Shown piece after piece: positions 24,784 to 33,126 of a stretch of 35,711 nt of DNA. Made by a program: the position numbers and the translations under genes. Source of the DNA: Bacillota bacterium (lineage in GTDB: Bacteria; Bacillota; Clostridia; Lachnospirales; Lachnospiraceae); contig JAEYRK010000057.1 of assembly GCA_023435645.1 (NCBI GenBank), positions 1-35,711 on the forward strand, written 5' to 3'. The first letter of the stretch is position 1; each line of letters begins with the position of its first letter. The notes under the pieces were generated by a model. It saw only the letters and a program-made list of their open reading frames with translations, did no database searches and had not been told where the DNA came from.

Positions 24784-25648
24784 ATGGCCGGTATGGCTTT
24801 GTTAGGTGCACCATCTTGCCGTGACCTGACTGGAGGAAGTACTGATAAGCGGCCTTGGCAGCAGGAAGGCTGTCATAGACTGCAAACACAGTTGGCCCGC
24901 TACCGCTCATCAGAGAGGTTAGAGCTCCGTGGGCCCTCATAAGCTCCTTAATCTCATCTATGATGGGGTACTCCTTTATGGTTACAGTTTGCAGGATATT
25001 ATCCATCCTAGAGCTAAGCTGGTATAGATTCCCCTGCTCAATTGCCGCAAGCATTCCTGGGATATCCGGATGGGTAACACCGCCGGATAGCTTCAGATGC
25101 TCGTAGACATACTTCGTGGAAACGCTGATGTCCGGCTTCACAAGCAGAAGATGGCAGTCCGGCATGGGCCTTAAGGGGGATAAAATCTCGCCGATGCCTT
25201 CCGACAATACAGTTCCTAGCTGGATGCAATAAGGCACATCGGCACCCAGTGTAACGCCCAGCTTCTTCAGCTCAGCGTCACTTAAGCCGCTTCGAAACAA
25301 TTGATTCAATCCCTTTAAGGTGGCCGCAGCATCACTGCTGCCTCCCGCCATCCCCGCTGCTACGGGGATTCTTTTATTTAGGGTAATATGGATTCCATCC
25401 TTAATATGTAAGGTCTCCCGGAACAGCTCTGCAGCTTTATATACAATATTTCTGCGGTCAACCGGAAGCCAGGGAAGGTTAGTCCGGAGTTTGATTTCTC
25501 CATCCACGTGTTTACTTATCGTCAGCGTGTCATACAGGTCAACAGACTGCATAATCATACGGACCTCATGGTATCCATCTTCCCGCTTTCGTAGAACATC
25601 CAAACCCAAATTTATTTTCGCATAAGCCTTCGTTGTAATCGAATTCAT
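24782..25648 (-). CDS. ispE: 4-diphosphocytidyl-2-C-methyl-D-erythritol kinase
   Basis: A 288-residue GHMP-family kinase of the MEP isoprenoid pathway. It phosphorylates 4-diphosphocytidyl-2-C-methylerythritol at the 2-hydroxyl with ATP. The family motifs are clear: AKINLGLDVLRKREDGYHEV at the N-terminus with the catalytic lysine, the glycine-rich ATP loop PVAAGMAGGSSDAA at about residues 90-103, and GSGPTVFAVY near 263. The length is normal. GGGAG precedes the ATG. It lies 60 bases after spoIIR on the same strand and is probably cotranscribed with it, an unusual mix of a metabolic and a sporulation gene that is nonetheless found in Clostridia. Confidence 0.97.
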   Translation of the reverse strand: MNSITTKAYAKINLGLDVLRKREDGYHEVRMIMQSVDLYDTLTISKHVDGEIKLRTNLPWLPVDRRNIVYKAAELFRETLHIKDGIHITLNKRIPVAAGMAGGSSDAAATLKGLNQLFRSGLSDAELKKLGVTLGADVPYCIQLGTVLSEGIGEILSPLRPMPDCHLLLVKPDISVSTKYVYEHLKLSGGVTHPDIPGMLAAIEQGNLYQLSSRMDNILQTVTIKEYPIIDEIKELMRAHGALTSLMSGSGPTVFAVYDSLPAAKAAYQYFLQSGHGKMVHLTKPYRP

Positions 25649-25708
25649 AGGTTTCTCCCATACTTTCGTTGATATCCGTATTCTACCACAGAACCTTTTC
25701 GTTTACAA

Positions 25709-26395
25709 TCAACCACCAAGCAGCTTTTTAAAGGAATCCCACAGCTTGAATTTATACTTCACTGGGAGGGGCTTACCCTTCAGGGAGTCATATTCCTCTT
25801 CGGTTAACAGATACTTTAGCTGATTCTCGGCTTCAGTATCCACGATACTGTAAGTCTCGTCTACAAAGCAGAGCGGAGGGAACATGACACACCACCAGTT
25901 CTTACCGGCAGCTTCCCCAATCTGAACCCGAAGGGCTTCGTAATTACCGGGGGGAAAGGTGTAATCTCCGTATTGCTTCATAGGGAAATAGACCGGTCCC
26001 AAGCTGACGGTTACCGGATAGTGATAGCCCTGCGCAGCAATCATTTCCTCAGCCAAATCCTGTATGGAGGGTAGCTCAGCCTCAATGACAGCCCTACCTT
26101 CTGAAATGTTTGAAATGCTTTTTAGCTTAGGAGACAGCTCCTTTACCAATTCATTCTTTACCAGGAGCTTCAGCTGCTGATCCTCCGGGCGATCACTGTT
26201 GGCGATGACATGGAAACGGATGATTTCGTGGGCAATACCCTCTTGAAGACTACGATCATTGGCAGCCTGGGTACGAATGATGCAGATGCCTGCCCAGGAT
26301 AGGAAAATCAGGATCAGCAGCAGCCAGTAATTCATCGATGCAGCCCTGAGCTTAACATAGGTTTTGTTGTACTGTTTTGGTATTGTAATAAACAT
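25709..26395 (-). CDS. spoIIR: Stage II sporulation protein R
   Basis: A 228-residue secreted signalling protein made in the forespore. It activates SpoIIGA, the mother-cell protease that converts pro-sigma-E into active sigma-E. An N-terminal membrane segment (about 24-41, NYWLLLILIFLSWAGIC) is followed by the SpoIIR domain: IIRFHVIANSDRPEDQQLK, then GNYEALRVQIGEAAGKNWWCVMFPPLCFVD, all highly characteristic. AAGGAGGAGCT precedes the ATG directly. A sigma-F promoter is expected, but I could not fix one with confidence. It is divergent from the DUF1934 gene. Confidence 0.95.
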   Translation of the reverse strand: MFITIPKQYNKTYVKLRAASMNYWLLLILIFLSWAGICIIRTQAANDRSLQEGIAHEIIRFHVIANSDRPEDQQLKLLVKNELVKELSPKLKSISNISEGRAVIEAELPSIQDLAEEMIAAQGYHYPVTVSLGPVYFPMKQYGDYTFPPGNYEALRVQIGEAAGKNWWCVMFPPLCFVDETYSIVDTEAENQLKYLLTEEEYDSLKGKPLPVKYKFKLWDSFKKLLGG

Positions 26396-26516
26396 AGCTC
26401 CTCCTTATTTGGCCGACAGCCTATTTCCGCATAAAAAACACACTGAAACACCATGCCGGCTAAGCATTTGATTTGATCCGAATTCTATGTACGATATCGT
26501 AATGATAATTGAATTC

Positions 26517-26544
26517 TTGCCAGGAAGTGCTTATCCTATACAAT
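26517..26544 (+). promoter_or_regulatory. Promoter of the DUF1934 gene
   Basis: TTGCCA (26517-26522), a 16-nt spacer and TACAAT (26539-26544). A 12-bp perfect palindrome TACGATATCGTA lies 16 bases upstream (about 26490-26501) and an ACCCTTG/CAAGGGT hairpin lies in the leader (about 26574-26593). The divergent spoIIR promoter should also be in this 328-base gap. Confidence 0.45.
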
Positions 26545-26723
26545 GGAATCAAGAAGAGCTGTAATAAGGATTTACCCTTGAACGAGCAAGGGTTTAGCGA
26601 TACAATGAATGCAGTGGAACGTCTGGGATATTCTTGTTTCCTGAAGTAGGGAAGGGAAAGACGATAGAACGAAGCAAAGAAGGAAGCAAAGAGCGAAGGA
26701 AAGAGCGACTGAAGGAGAGCGTA

Positions 26724-27143
26724 ATGAAGAAGGAAGTCAGGATAACCCTTGAGGGGATACAGGATGGAGATAGTAAGGAGGCGGTGGCCTCAAGATCGGA
26801 GGGAAGCTACCAATATCTAAACGGTAAGCATTATATCCGCTATGAAGAAGAATCAGAGGATGGGACCGGTAAGGTAAAGAATATCTTGAAGCTCTCAGCG
26901 GAGCAAATCGTTATGAAGAAGGAGGGTCCGGGAATTCATACCCATATGGTTTTTGATCCTGCCGAGGAAACTCAAGCAGTTTATCAGACCCCCCATGGAA
27001 GTCTAAGCTTTCAGATTACCGATTCTATAATCCTTATGACGGAGGAAGAGGATGAAATCAGGGCAATCCTAAGATATGAGCTATGGGACCGAGGTGTCCG
27101 GATGTCGGAAAATCAGGTAAAGATTCGGGTAAGTTCAATCTAG
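26724..27143 (+). CDS. DUF1934 (YwiB-like) beta-barrel protein
   Basis: A 139-residue protein matching DUF1934, the YwiB-type lipocalin-like barrel family of Firmicutes. Landmarks are KKEVRITLEGIQDG at the start, YIRYEEESEDG, and the strand pattern to the end (AILRYELWDRG). The function is unknown. The start at 26724 has AAGGAG 6 bases upstream. The frame stays open to 26634 but that part is a purine-rich repetitive leader encoding only charged residues and has no ribosome binding site. The gene is divergent from spoIIR. Confidence 0.88.
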   Translation: MKKEVRITLEGIQDGDSKEAVASRSEGSYQYLNGKHYIRYEEESEDGTGKVKNILKLSAEQIVMKKEGPGIHTHMVFDPAEETQAVYQTPHGSLSFQITDSIILMTEEEDEIRAILRYELWDRGVRMSENQVKIRVSSI

Positions 27144-27215
27144 AGACAAGAAAACCAGGGGGTACGGCGAAGTAATTGATCGGGCTTTGCTTCAAGCATC
27201 AAGCTCTCGGGGGCT

Positions 27216-28496
27216 TTAATCAGCTTCCGGGTCGAGGGCTGTTACATACCCCTCATCGTCAAAGGCTACTCCAAAGGAGATTTCCTCCATAAAGCGAAAA
27301 TATGCTTCCCGCTGATCGGAATCGGTAATCAGGGAGGTATAGGTGTTTTTCCCCAGGGTGGGCAGCAGTTGGACCTTCATTCCGCCCTCAGGAGGAAGGA
27401 TGATCTTTAAGAGACCGGCATCTCTGGTAGTATTATTGAACCAGTAGTTGCCGAGGCTATATGCAATCGGTTTCCCTTTATAATACTCCAAGCCCTGGAG
27501 TACATGGGGATGGCATCCGATGACTGCATCTGCACCAGCATCGATATACTGTCTGGCAAGCTTCTTCTGATAATCGGTTGGGTAATTCGTCCGTTCCACA
27601 CCCCAATGAACATAGACGACAACAAAATCACTCTGCGCAGAAGCCTCCCTAATTACCTCCAGCAGCAGGGTGGGATCATAGGTTCCAATCATACCGGGGC
27701 TGGTCTCTGAAGCATACCAGTCCATGGCAAAGACGACACGGGAAGCGGCTACATAAGCGATTTTGGTGTTACCGATCGTATAGTATACAGGGGCCTTTGC
27801 TCTGCTCAGGTTATCCCCGGCTCCGACATAATCAATCTCTGCATTCTCCAGGGTGGTGAAGGTATCCATCAGAGCCTCCATTCCAAAATCCAGGGCATGG
27901 TTATTGGCAAGGGAAACGATGTCCACCCCCATCTCCTTTAAGATTCCGACTCTTTCCGGAGCGGCCCGGAAGGTATAGGATTTATTCTGCTCCTCCGTCC
28001 CCCGAAGGCTATATGCAAATTCATTATTCAGCATCATGATATCTGCTGCAGTCATCTCCTCGATTAGCTCCGGAGCAATGCAGCCAAGGATTCCCTGTCC
28101 CTGGCTGTCGTAACGAGCCACGGGCTTGGAGTCCTCATCCAGATTTATGTCCCCTGCGAAGGCCAGGACAATAGGATCCTCCACAATTGGTGTTGGTGAA
28201 ACAGTGGGAGTGATGATTGAGGTGGGAGTGGGAGATAATATACCCGGCAGAGAGCTGTCGGCTCCTTGCTTCAAGTCGTCTTTATCGTCTATAGAGGCTA
28301 ACTCATCTTGGACTGATATACCGTTCAGCTCCTCTTCCTCCGCAGTGCTTGTGGCTGCAGGGGAGATATCCTCCGCTCCCTGATCCAACCTGTCCTTATG
28401 CTCCTGGAGACGGAAGGAATAGAGGATAACACCGGACAGCAGGATTACGGATAGGATTCCTATCACAGCAAACATCCATAGGTTTTTCTTATACAT
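27216..28496 (-). CDS. CapA-family protein (poly-gamma-glutamate synthesis type)
   Basis: A 426-residue protein with one N-terminal membrane helix (about 5-25), a Thr-, Ser- and Pro-rich linker (to about 115) and an external CapA domain. CapA resembles metallophosphatases, and its signatures are present: FAGDINLDE, MMLNNEFAYSL, VSLANNHALDFG, VVYVHWGVE and GCHPHVLQGLEYY. CapA takes part in poly-gamma-glutamate capsule export in Bacillus. Here no capB or capC is nearby, and the domain in Clostridia is mostly uncharacterised. The start at 28496 has AAGGG 8 bases upstream; a longer frame to 28577 contains the terminator of the upstream gene and is rejected. Confidence 0.88.
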   Translation of the reverse strand: MYKKNLWMFAVIGILSVILLSGVILYSFRLQEHKDRLDQGAEDISPAATSTAEEEELNGISVQDELASIDDKDDLKQGADSSLPGILSPTPTSIITPTVSPTPIVEDPIVLAFAGDINLDEDSKPVARYDSQGQGILGCIAPELIEEMTAADIMMLNNEFAYSLRGTEEQNKSYTFRAAPERVGILKEMGVDIVSLANNHALDFGMEALMDTFTTLENAEIDYVGAGDNLSRAKAPVYYTIGNTKIAYVAASRVVFAMDWYASETSPGMIGTYDPTLLLEVIREASAQSDFVVVYVHWGVERTNYPTDYQKKLARQYIDAGADAVIGCHPHVLQGLEYYKGKPIAYSLGNYWFNNTTRDAGLLKIILPPEGGMKVQLLPTLGKNTYTSLITDSDQREAYFRFMEEISFGVAFDDEGYVTALDPEAD

Positions 28497-28520
28497 AGGC
28501 ATTTCCCTTCTATGAGTAAT

Positions 28521-28566
28521 AAAAATCCTCTTACCATACAACAAGGATGTCATAAAGGTAAGAGGA
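28521..28566 (-). terminator. Rho-independent terminator of the upstream membrane gene
   Basis: On the minus strand TCCTCTTACC (28566-28557) pairs perfectly with GGTAAGAGGA (28535-28526), followed by TTTTTATT (28525-28518). It lies between the 150-residue gene and capA-like gene, so the latter is transcribed separately. Confidence 0.85.
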
Positions 28567-28576
28567 AGATGATTCA

Positions 28577-29029
28577 TTATTTTCCAGTCTGTCTGCTTTT
28601 TAGTCTTTTGAATAAGCCCTTCTTCTCCGTTTTCGCCTCGAGGCCGCTTCGTAATCCCTTGACATCCATAATATAGATGCCGCTGATCACTGCCTTAACT
28701 TCCTTCTTGATAGGAATCAGATCAAAAATCTTAGCATCACAGACCAGGGATAATACCTTCGGTCCTATTTTAGCCTTAACAATCGGTACCTTGGAAGCAC
28801 GCATATACTTAGGTGTCTGGTCCAGAACCATTTTCGGAAGATTGGCATCCTTCATCTTCATTTTCTTCTTATCAATAACCAGAATGGTGAAGGTCTGAGC
28901 AGCAGCCTTCATCTGTGCTTCGGAGGCTTCCTGCTTCCTCTGAAGCTTCCTTCCTACGAAATACAGAGTAATAAATACAGCAAGTACGATAACTGCTACT
29001 ATAATTAATACGGTAATAACGGTTCCCAT
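28577..29029 (-). CDS. Small membrane-anchored protein of unknown function
   Basis: A 150-residue protein I cannot name. One N-terminal membrane helix (about 3-26, VITVLIIVAVIVLAVFITLY) is followed by a charged cytosolic domain. The region about 45-125 has conserved-looking, strand-rich sequence (FTILVIDKKKMKMKDANLPK, then VVSGIYIMDVKG-like AVISGIYIMDVKG), and the tail is basic. It lies in a run of minus-strand genes. AGGAGG lies about 13 bases before ATG 29029. A terminator follows the stop, so it probably forms its own unit. Confidence 0.75.
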   Translation of the reverse strand: MGTVITVLIIVAVIVLAVFITLYFVGRKLQRKQEASEAQMKAAAQTFTILVIDKKKMKMKDANLPKMVLDQTPKYMRASKVPIVKAKIGPKVLSLVCDAKIFDLIPIKKEVKAVISGIYIMDVKGLRSGLEAKTEKKGLFKRLKSRQTGK

Positions 29030-29158
29030 GAATTATGTACCTCCTAATTTGTACGTGTTCATATTCTCCCTGATAGGGCAACGTTTATTGTACCATCTTT
29101 TCATTGAAAAATAAATAGGGAAATATAAAATTAGCGCTGAAAAATTCGACAAGCCCTC

Positions 29159-29887
29159 CTATAATAAGGAAGCATTTTTCTCAAGCATTTTCTGAATGAT
29201 CTCCTGTACATAGGAACCAAGGAATTTTCTCTGTTCCTTATCCAGACTGTTAGGATAAACCGGCTTACCAAATTCCATTACCACATGGGTTGCCTTAATC
29301 TTAGGAAAATGATTTTCAAAGATCTCATCTGTATTGGATAAGGCGACAGGGATGATGGCACAACCAGTCTTCTCGGCAATCTTAAAGCTGCCTTCCTTAA
29401 AGGGAAGCATCTCCTTCTCGTGATTTCTGGTTCCCTCTGGTGATATAAACACAGAATAACCGGCTTTGATCTGTTCTATTCCCTGTAGGACCGTTTTCAA
29501 ACCCTGCTTGATGTCCTGCCGATCTAAGAAGAGACATTGTAAAAACCGCATCCAGGTACGTAGGAAGGGGATCTTGGCGATTTCCTTCTTTGCCATAAAG
29601 CCTGTCAGAGTGGGGAGGGAAACATAAGCAATCGGAACATCGAAATAGCTTCTATGATTTGCGATGTATAGCACAGGTTCGTTCTTCGGAACATTTTCTA
29701 AGCCAAGAACCGTACGCTTCACTCCTGAGATAAACAGGATAACATGGAAGGCCTGAACAACAATCCATTGTGAGCTGGAAACCATAGCCCTATGATTGAA
29801 TTTCCCGATGATATATTCGATCAGGAAGAGAGGAATACTGATGATAAAAAATAAAAGTAAAAAAAGTAGAGCAAAAAACAGGCGCAT
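29159..29887 (-). CDS. plsC: 1-acyl-sn-glycerol-3-phosphate acyltransferase
   Basis: A 242-residue membrane enzyme of phospholipid synthesis that adds the second acyl chain to lysophosphatidic acid to make phosphatidic acid. The N-terminal hydrophobic region (about 1-28) anchors it. The catalytic NHRSYFD motif is at 77-83 and the acyl-acceptor motif SPEGTR at 149-154; a PVALSNTDEI segment follows. The length is normal. AAGGAGG precedes the ATG by 6 bases. The leader holds an 18-bp perfect palindrome that suggests regulation. PlsC-type paralogues are common, so which acyl donor it uses is unknown. Confidence 0.95.
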   Translation of the reverse strand: MRLFFALLFLLLFFIISIPLFLIEYIIGKFNHRAMVSSSQWIVVQAFHVILFISGVKRTVLGLENVPKNEPVLYIANHRSYFDVPIAYVSLPTLTGFMAKKEIAKIPFLRTWMRFLQCLFLDRQDIKQGLKTVLQGIEQIKAGYSVFISPEGTRNHEKEMLPFKEGSFKIAEKTGCAIIPVALSNTDEIFENHFPKIKATHVVMEFGKPVYPNSLDKEQRKFLGSYVQEIIQKMLEKNASLL

Positions 29888-29903
29888 AGATACCTCCTTG
29901 ATG

Positions 29904-29921
29904 TTCGTCCCATGGGACGAA
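29904..29921 (-). promoter_or_regulatory. 18-bp perfect palindrome in the plsC leader
   Basis: TTCGTCCCATGGGACGAA is exactly its own reverse complement. It lies 17 bases before the plsC ATG and just upstream of the ribosome binding site, downstream of the likely promoter (-10 TATACT at 29957-29962 on the minus strand, preceded by TGC). A dimeric repressor bound here would act as a roadblock. It does not match the FapR, FabT or CcpA sites that I know. Confidence 0.6.
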
Positions 29922-29956
29922 GGAATACGAAAGCCAAAAAGAGACTTTCGGATTAT

Positions 29957-29965
29957 AGTATAGCA
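29957..29965 (-). promoter_or_regulatory. Extended -10 promoter of plsC
   Basis: On the minus strand TGCTATACT forms an extended -10 element. No convincing -35 box is visible. The expected start of transcription is near 29950, which places the 18-bp palindrome within the first 50 bases of the transcript. Confidence 0.45.
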
Positions 29966-30060
29966 TAATAATCCATAAAAATCTCTTTTTTCTTGCTAAA
30001 CATTGATCAATTTTATATCAGGACAGTTACCTGTTAACAGCTGCATCCTTCAAGGACTTG

Positions 30061-31404
30061 CTAAGGAAGGAGACCTTCCTCCTCTTGGGTATTGATTGCC
30101 GGGCCTGAAGCAGTAGGAAGTTCTGCTTCGTTTGGATCGGAGGGGGCCTCTTCGGTAGGACTACCCGGGGGGCTGATTGCTCCATCATTCGGCTGGTGTG
30201 GGTCGTTCTCAGGAGTTTCTGACGGAGAGCTGTCGGGATCAGTTTTCACCGGAGTATCCTCTCCGGAAGGATCCGTAGGGTCTTCGGGCTTTATTTCACC
30301 TTCTCCCGGGCCATCGAGATCGAAATTCCCGCCGCCGGTCAGATCCTCGTCCGTAAGGCCATCGGTATCATCTGCGATGCCATCTCCATCCAAATCATCC
30401 ACAATGCCATCCCCATCAAGATCACCGGGAAGCGGAGATATGGTCTCATCCGGAATAGGCGTGGGGGTGATAGGGGGAGTATAATTGATCAGCTCTGCAT
30501 ATTGCTTCTCAAAATCAAAGTCTTCGCTTGGGGTATAACGATAGTATTCCTCCAAGGTCAAATCATTGATGTAGAGATATTGAGCCAAATCCTTTCCCAC
30601 ATAACGGATATGCCAGGGCTCATAAGCATAGCCGGTTATATTGGAACGGTTTTTTGGATAACGTATGATGTAGCCGTAGGTATGGGCATGCTCAGCCAGC
30701 CATTTACCCTCCGGACTGTTAGCAAAGGTGGTAACCAGTCGGTACTTCATCTGCTTCGTTGATACATCGATAGCTAGGCCGGTCTGATGCTCGCTGGTGC
30801 CGGGAACGGCTGAATACTTCAGCGTGTGCTTTTTGCCCTTCTTCACAATATTATCCTTAAAAATCATGGTTTGTCTTGCATAGGATCGATATCCGGATAC
30901 ACCGTACAGGGTATATCCATCAGCCTGAGCAGCAGCAAACAGCTGCTCTAAAGCTCTCGCCGCCTCCGGACGGAGCAGCTTTCTCTCATCATATCCTTCA
31001 ATATCAAATAAAACATTGGGAATTTCTAAATTTTTTGGTACATAATCCTCAGGCAGTGCAAATTCCTTGTTTACGAAGACGGTAATGCTGGAGGGCTCCA
31101 GATCCATTTGTGTGGCTGGGGTCCAGGGTGCTTCGGTAGGAATGATTTCATCCATATTCGTTACATCCTCAATTTGATTATTATCATCATATTCAAAGAC
31201 AGGAGGAATATATGTATAATTACCGGAATTCCCTGCGTTCTGATTTTTTTGAATGATATCTTCTGCGGGGACAGTCATGGCAGATGCGGTACCGGCATCC
31301 ATTGACGCATGTTGGCGGTCTGTGATCAGATTATAAGCCAGAATGCCTGACAAAGACAGCATGACAGCTGTTGCCGAGGCAATCACAAGCCTTCCCTTTT
31401 TCAA
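30061..31404 (-). CDS. VanY-like D,D-carboxypeptidase with acidic calcium-binding-like tail
   Basis: A 447-residue exported protein. It has a signal anchor (about 5-26), a linker, then an M15B D-alanyl-D-alanine carboxypeptidase domain (about 145-285). The zinc ligands are in SEHQTGLAID (204-213, H206 and D213) and EPWH (262-265, H265), as in VanY. It trims peptidoglycan stem peptides. From about residue 300 the chain is Pro-, Asp- and Glu-rich, with two DxDGDGxxD repeats (about 327-345) like thrombospondin type 3 or EF-hand calcium loops, then a long low-complexity PTS-rich end. The start is TTG 31402-31404, with GGGAGGG 7 bases upstream. No van genes or pencillin-binding proteins lie nearby, so this is a cell-wall housekeeping enzyme rather than resistance. 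Confidence 0.87.
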   Translation of the reverse strand: MKKGRLVIASATAVMLSLSGILAYNLITDRQHASMDAGTASAMTVPAEDIIQKNQNAGNSGNYTYIPPVFEYDDNNQIEDVTNMDEIIPTEAPWTPATQMDLEPSSITVFVNKEFALPEDYVPKNLEIPNVLFDIEGYDERKLLRPEAARALEQLFAAAQADGYTLYGVSGYRSYARQTMIFKDNIVKKGKKHTLKYSAVPGTSEHQTGLAIDVSTKQMKYRLVTTFANSPEGKWLAEHAHTYGYIIRYPKNRSNITGYAYEPWHIRYVGKDLAQYLYINDLTLEEYYRYTPSEDFDFEKQYAELINYTPPITPTPIPDETISPLPGDLDGDGIVDDLDGDGIADDTDGLTDEDLTGGGNFDLDGPGEGEIKPEDPTDPSGEDTPVKTDPDSSPSETPENDPHQPNDGAISPPGSPTEEAPSDPNEAELPTASGPAINTQEEEGLLP

Positions 31405-31454
31405 ACAGAATCCCTCCCTTACTTAAGCTAATTTCAGTATATCATATAGAAGGT

Positions 31455-31484
31455 AAAAAACCAGCAGATTCTCTCAAAATCTGC
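31455..31484 (-). terminator. Rho-independent terminator of pncB
   Basis: On the minus strand GCAGATT (31484-31478) pairs with AATCTGC (31470-31464), a 7-bp stem with a 7-base loop, followed by TGG and six T (31460-31455). It ends pncB transcription before the VanY-like gene, which has its own likely extended -10 promoter (TGATATACT, 31436-31444). Confidence 0.75.
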
Positions 31485-31500
31485 ATGCAAAATGTGACAG

Positions 31501-32949
31501 TTACCCCTCATTATAGCTGTCAAGAAGCTGAGTCTTCAGCTGATAGAGCTTATTGGATAAATCTACATAAACAATATGAGGGTTCACAAGACGTCTTGCC
31601 TCATCCCAGAGGGTTTCCTGCTCCCTTGTGCAGTATGCCCGAATATCCATAACAGAGGGGGAATTGTAAACACAGCGTCCCTGAAGAAATACTGGTATGA
31701 GAAGCTCACGGAGGGTATAGGAGCCCGGCTCCAGATAGGTCTTCTTCCAGGTGGCAATAGGGTCGAAGAGCAGGAGGGGCATGTCCTCAGTGAAGGTCTC
31801 GTCCGCCAGTGTGATCAGGTCTGCCTTGATTTTACCGCTTTCTCTTTCATAGATACGATAGATTTTCTTATTGCCGGGATTGGTGATTTTCCACTGGTTT
31901 TCGGAGAGCTTGATCTTAGGAATGAATTGATCGCCCTTTTTGATGGCGGACAGCTTGTATACTCCACCGAAGGAGGGGCAGTCCCTAGAGGTAATCAGCT
32001 TCGTGCCCACACCCCAGGAATCTATTCTTGCACCCTGAGTCTTTAAAGAATCAATGATATATTCGTCCAAATCACTGGAAGCGGTTATGGAGGCATCCGG
32101 GAAGCCGGCAGCATCCAGCATTTTTCTGGCTTTCTTGGAGAGATAGGCTAGATCTCCGCTATCCAATCGAATACCATACTTCAAGGGCATCGTACCCTTC
32201 TCCTTCAGCTCCTGAAACACCTTAATGGCATTGGGAACTCCGGAACGGAGGGTATCAAAGGTGTCCACCAGGAGAGTGGTATTCTGTGGATATAACTCTG
32301 CATATTTACGGAAGGCAGTGAGCTCGTCGTCAAAGCTCATAATCCAGCTATGGGCATGGGTACCCAAGGCCGGCATATCATAGAGCTTCGCAGATAGAAC
32401 ATTGCTGGTGCCCATGCAGCCTCCAATGACTGCTGCTCTTGCACCCAGGGTTCCGGCATCCGGGCCCTGGGCTCTGCGAAGGCCAAACTCCATCACCGGC
32501 TCTCCCTTTGCAGCATATACCACACGGGAAGCCTTGGTTGCAATCAGGCTCTGATGATTAATAATATTTAAGAGAGCGGTCTCCACCAGCTGAGCCTCCA
32601 TAATCGGAGCAATCACCTTCACCAAGGGCTCCGTCGGAAATACGACAGTCCCCTCGGGAACGGCATAGATATCACCCGTAAACCGGAAGTCCTTCAAATA
32701 TGCTAAAAAGTTCTCCTCAAAGACCTCTAAGCTTCTAAGATACGCAATATCATCCTCTGAGAACCGGAGATTTTTGATATAGTCCATCAGCTGCTCCAGG
32801 CCCGCACAAATCGCATAACCACCACCACTGGGATTCTCACGGTAGAAGGCATCAAAAACAACAACATCATTATTTCTATTATTAAAATAACCCTGCATCA
32901 TGGTTAGCTCATAAAAGTCTGTTAATAAAGTCAGATTTTGTTTTTCCAT
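31501..32949 (-). CDS. pncB: Nicotinate phosphoribosyltransferase
   Basis: A 482-residue enzyme that joins nicotinate to PRPP with ATP to form nicotinate mononucleotide, the entry step for salvage of nicotinate into NAD. The family features are visible: LLTDFYELTMMQGYF at the N-terminus, FDAFYRENPSGGGYAICAG, the HAHSWIMSFDDELTAF segment, LLVDTFDT, and the GIRLDSGDLAYLSKKAR phosphate-binding region. The length is that of the Gram-positive form. AAGGAG lies 6 bases before the ATG. It has its own promoter and terminator. Confidence 0.97.
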   Translation of the reverse strand: MEKQNLTLLTDFYELTMMQGYFNNRNNDVVVFDAFYRENPSGGGYAICAGLEQLMDYIKNLRFSEDDIAYLRSLEVFEENFLAYLKDFRFTGDIYAVPEGTVVFPTEPLVKVIAPIMEAQLVETALLNIINHQSLIATKASRVVYAAKGEPVMEFGLRRAQGPDAGTLGARAAVIGGCMGTSNVLSAKLYDMPALGTHAHSWIMSFDDELTAFRKYAELYPQNTTLLVDTFDTLRSGVPNAIKVFQELKEKGTMPLKYGIRLDSGDLAYLSKKARKMLDAAGFPDASITASSDLDEYIIDSLKTQGARIDSWGVGTKLITSRDCPSFGGVYKLSAIKKGDQFIPKIKLSENQWKITNPGNKKIYRIYERESGKIKADLITLADETFTEDMPLLLFDPIATWKKTYLEPGSYTLRELLIPVFLQGRCVYNSPSVMDIRAYCTREQETLWDEARRLVNPHIVYVDLSNKLYQLKTQLLDSYNEG

Positions 32950-32998
32950 AGAACGCTCCTTACAATTTACTCCGATTTTAATTGTACCATCATATCAC

Positions 32999-33027
32999 AA
33001 CATATACCTAAATCCTGAAATAGTCAA
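32999..33027 (-). promoter_or_regulatory. Sigma-A type promoter of pncB
   Basis: On the minus strand TTGACT (33022-33027) and TATGTT (32999-33004) are separated by 17 nt, about 50 bases before the pncB start. Confidence 0.6.
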
Positions 33028-33091
33028 GCATGTAGTATCATGGAGTATCCCACTTATCCTGATATCCGGAATGGAAATTATAAGAAAACTA

Positions 33092-33120
33092 TTGACAATA
33101 AAGGATTTCTATACTATTAT
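33092..33120 (+). promoter_or_regulatory. Promoter of the T-box-ileS transcript
   Basis: TTGACA (33092-33097), a 17-nt spacer and TATTAT (33115-33120). Transcription would start near 33127, at the beginning of the T-box. Confidence 0.7.
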
Positions 33121-33126
33121 AAACAA

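Noticed and set aside
30092..30484. 130-codon plus-strand frame with Ser/Gly/Pro-rich product
   Set aside because: It is opposite the low-complexity tail of the VanY-like gene; repetitive GC-rich tails give long shadow frames.
31576..32046. 156-codon plus-strand frame opposite pncB
   Set aside because: pncB is certain and the opposite product shows no family features.
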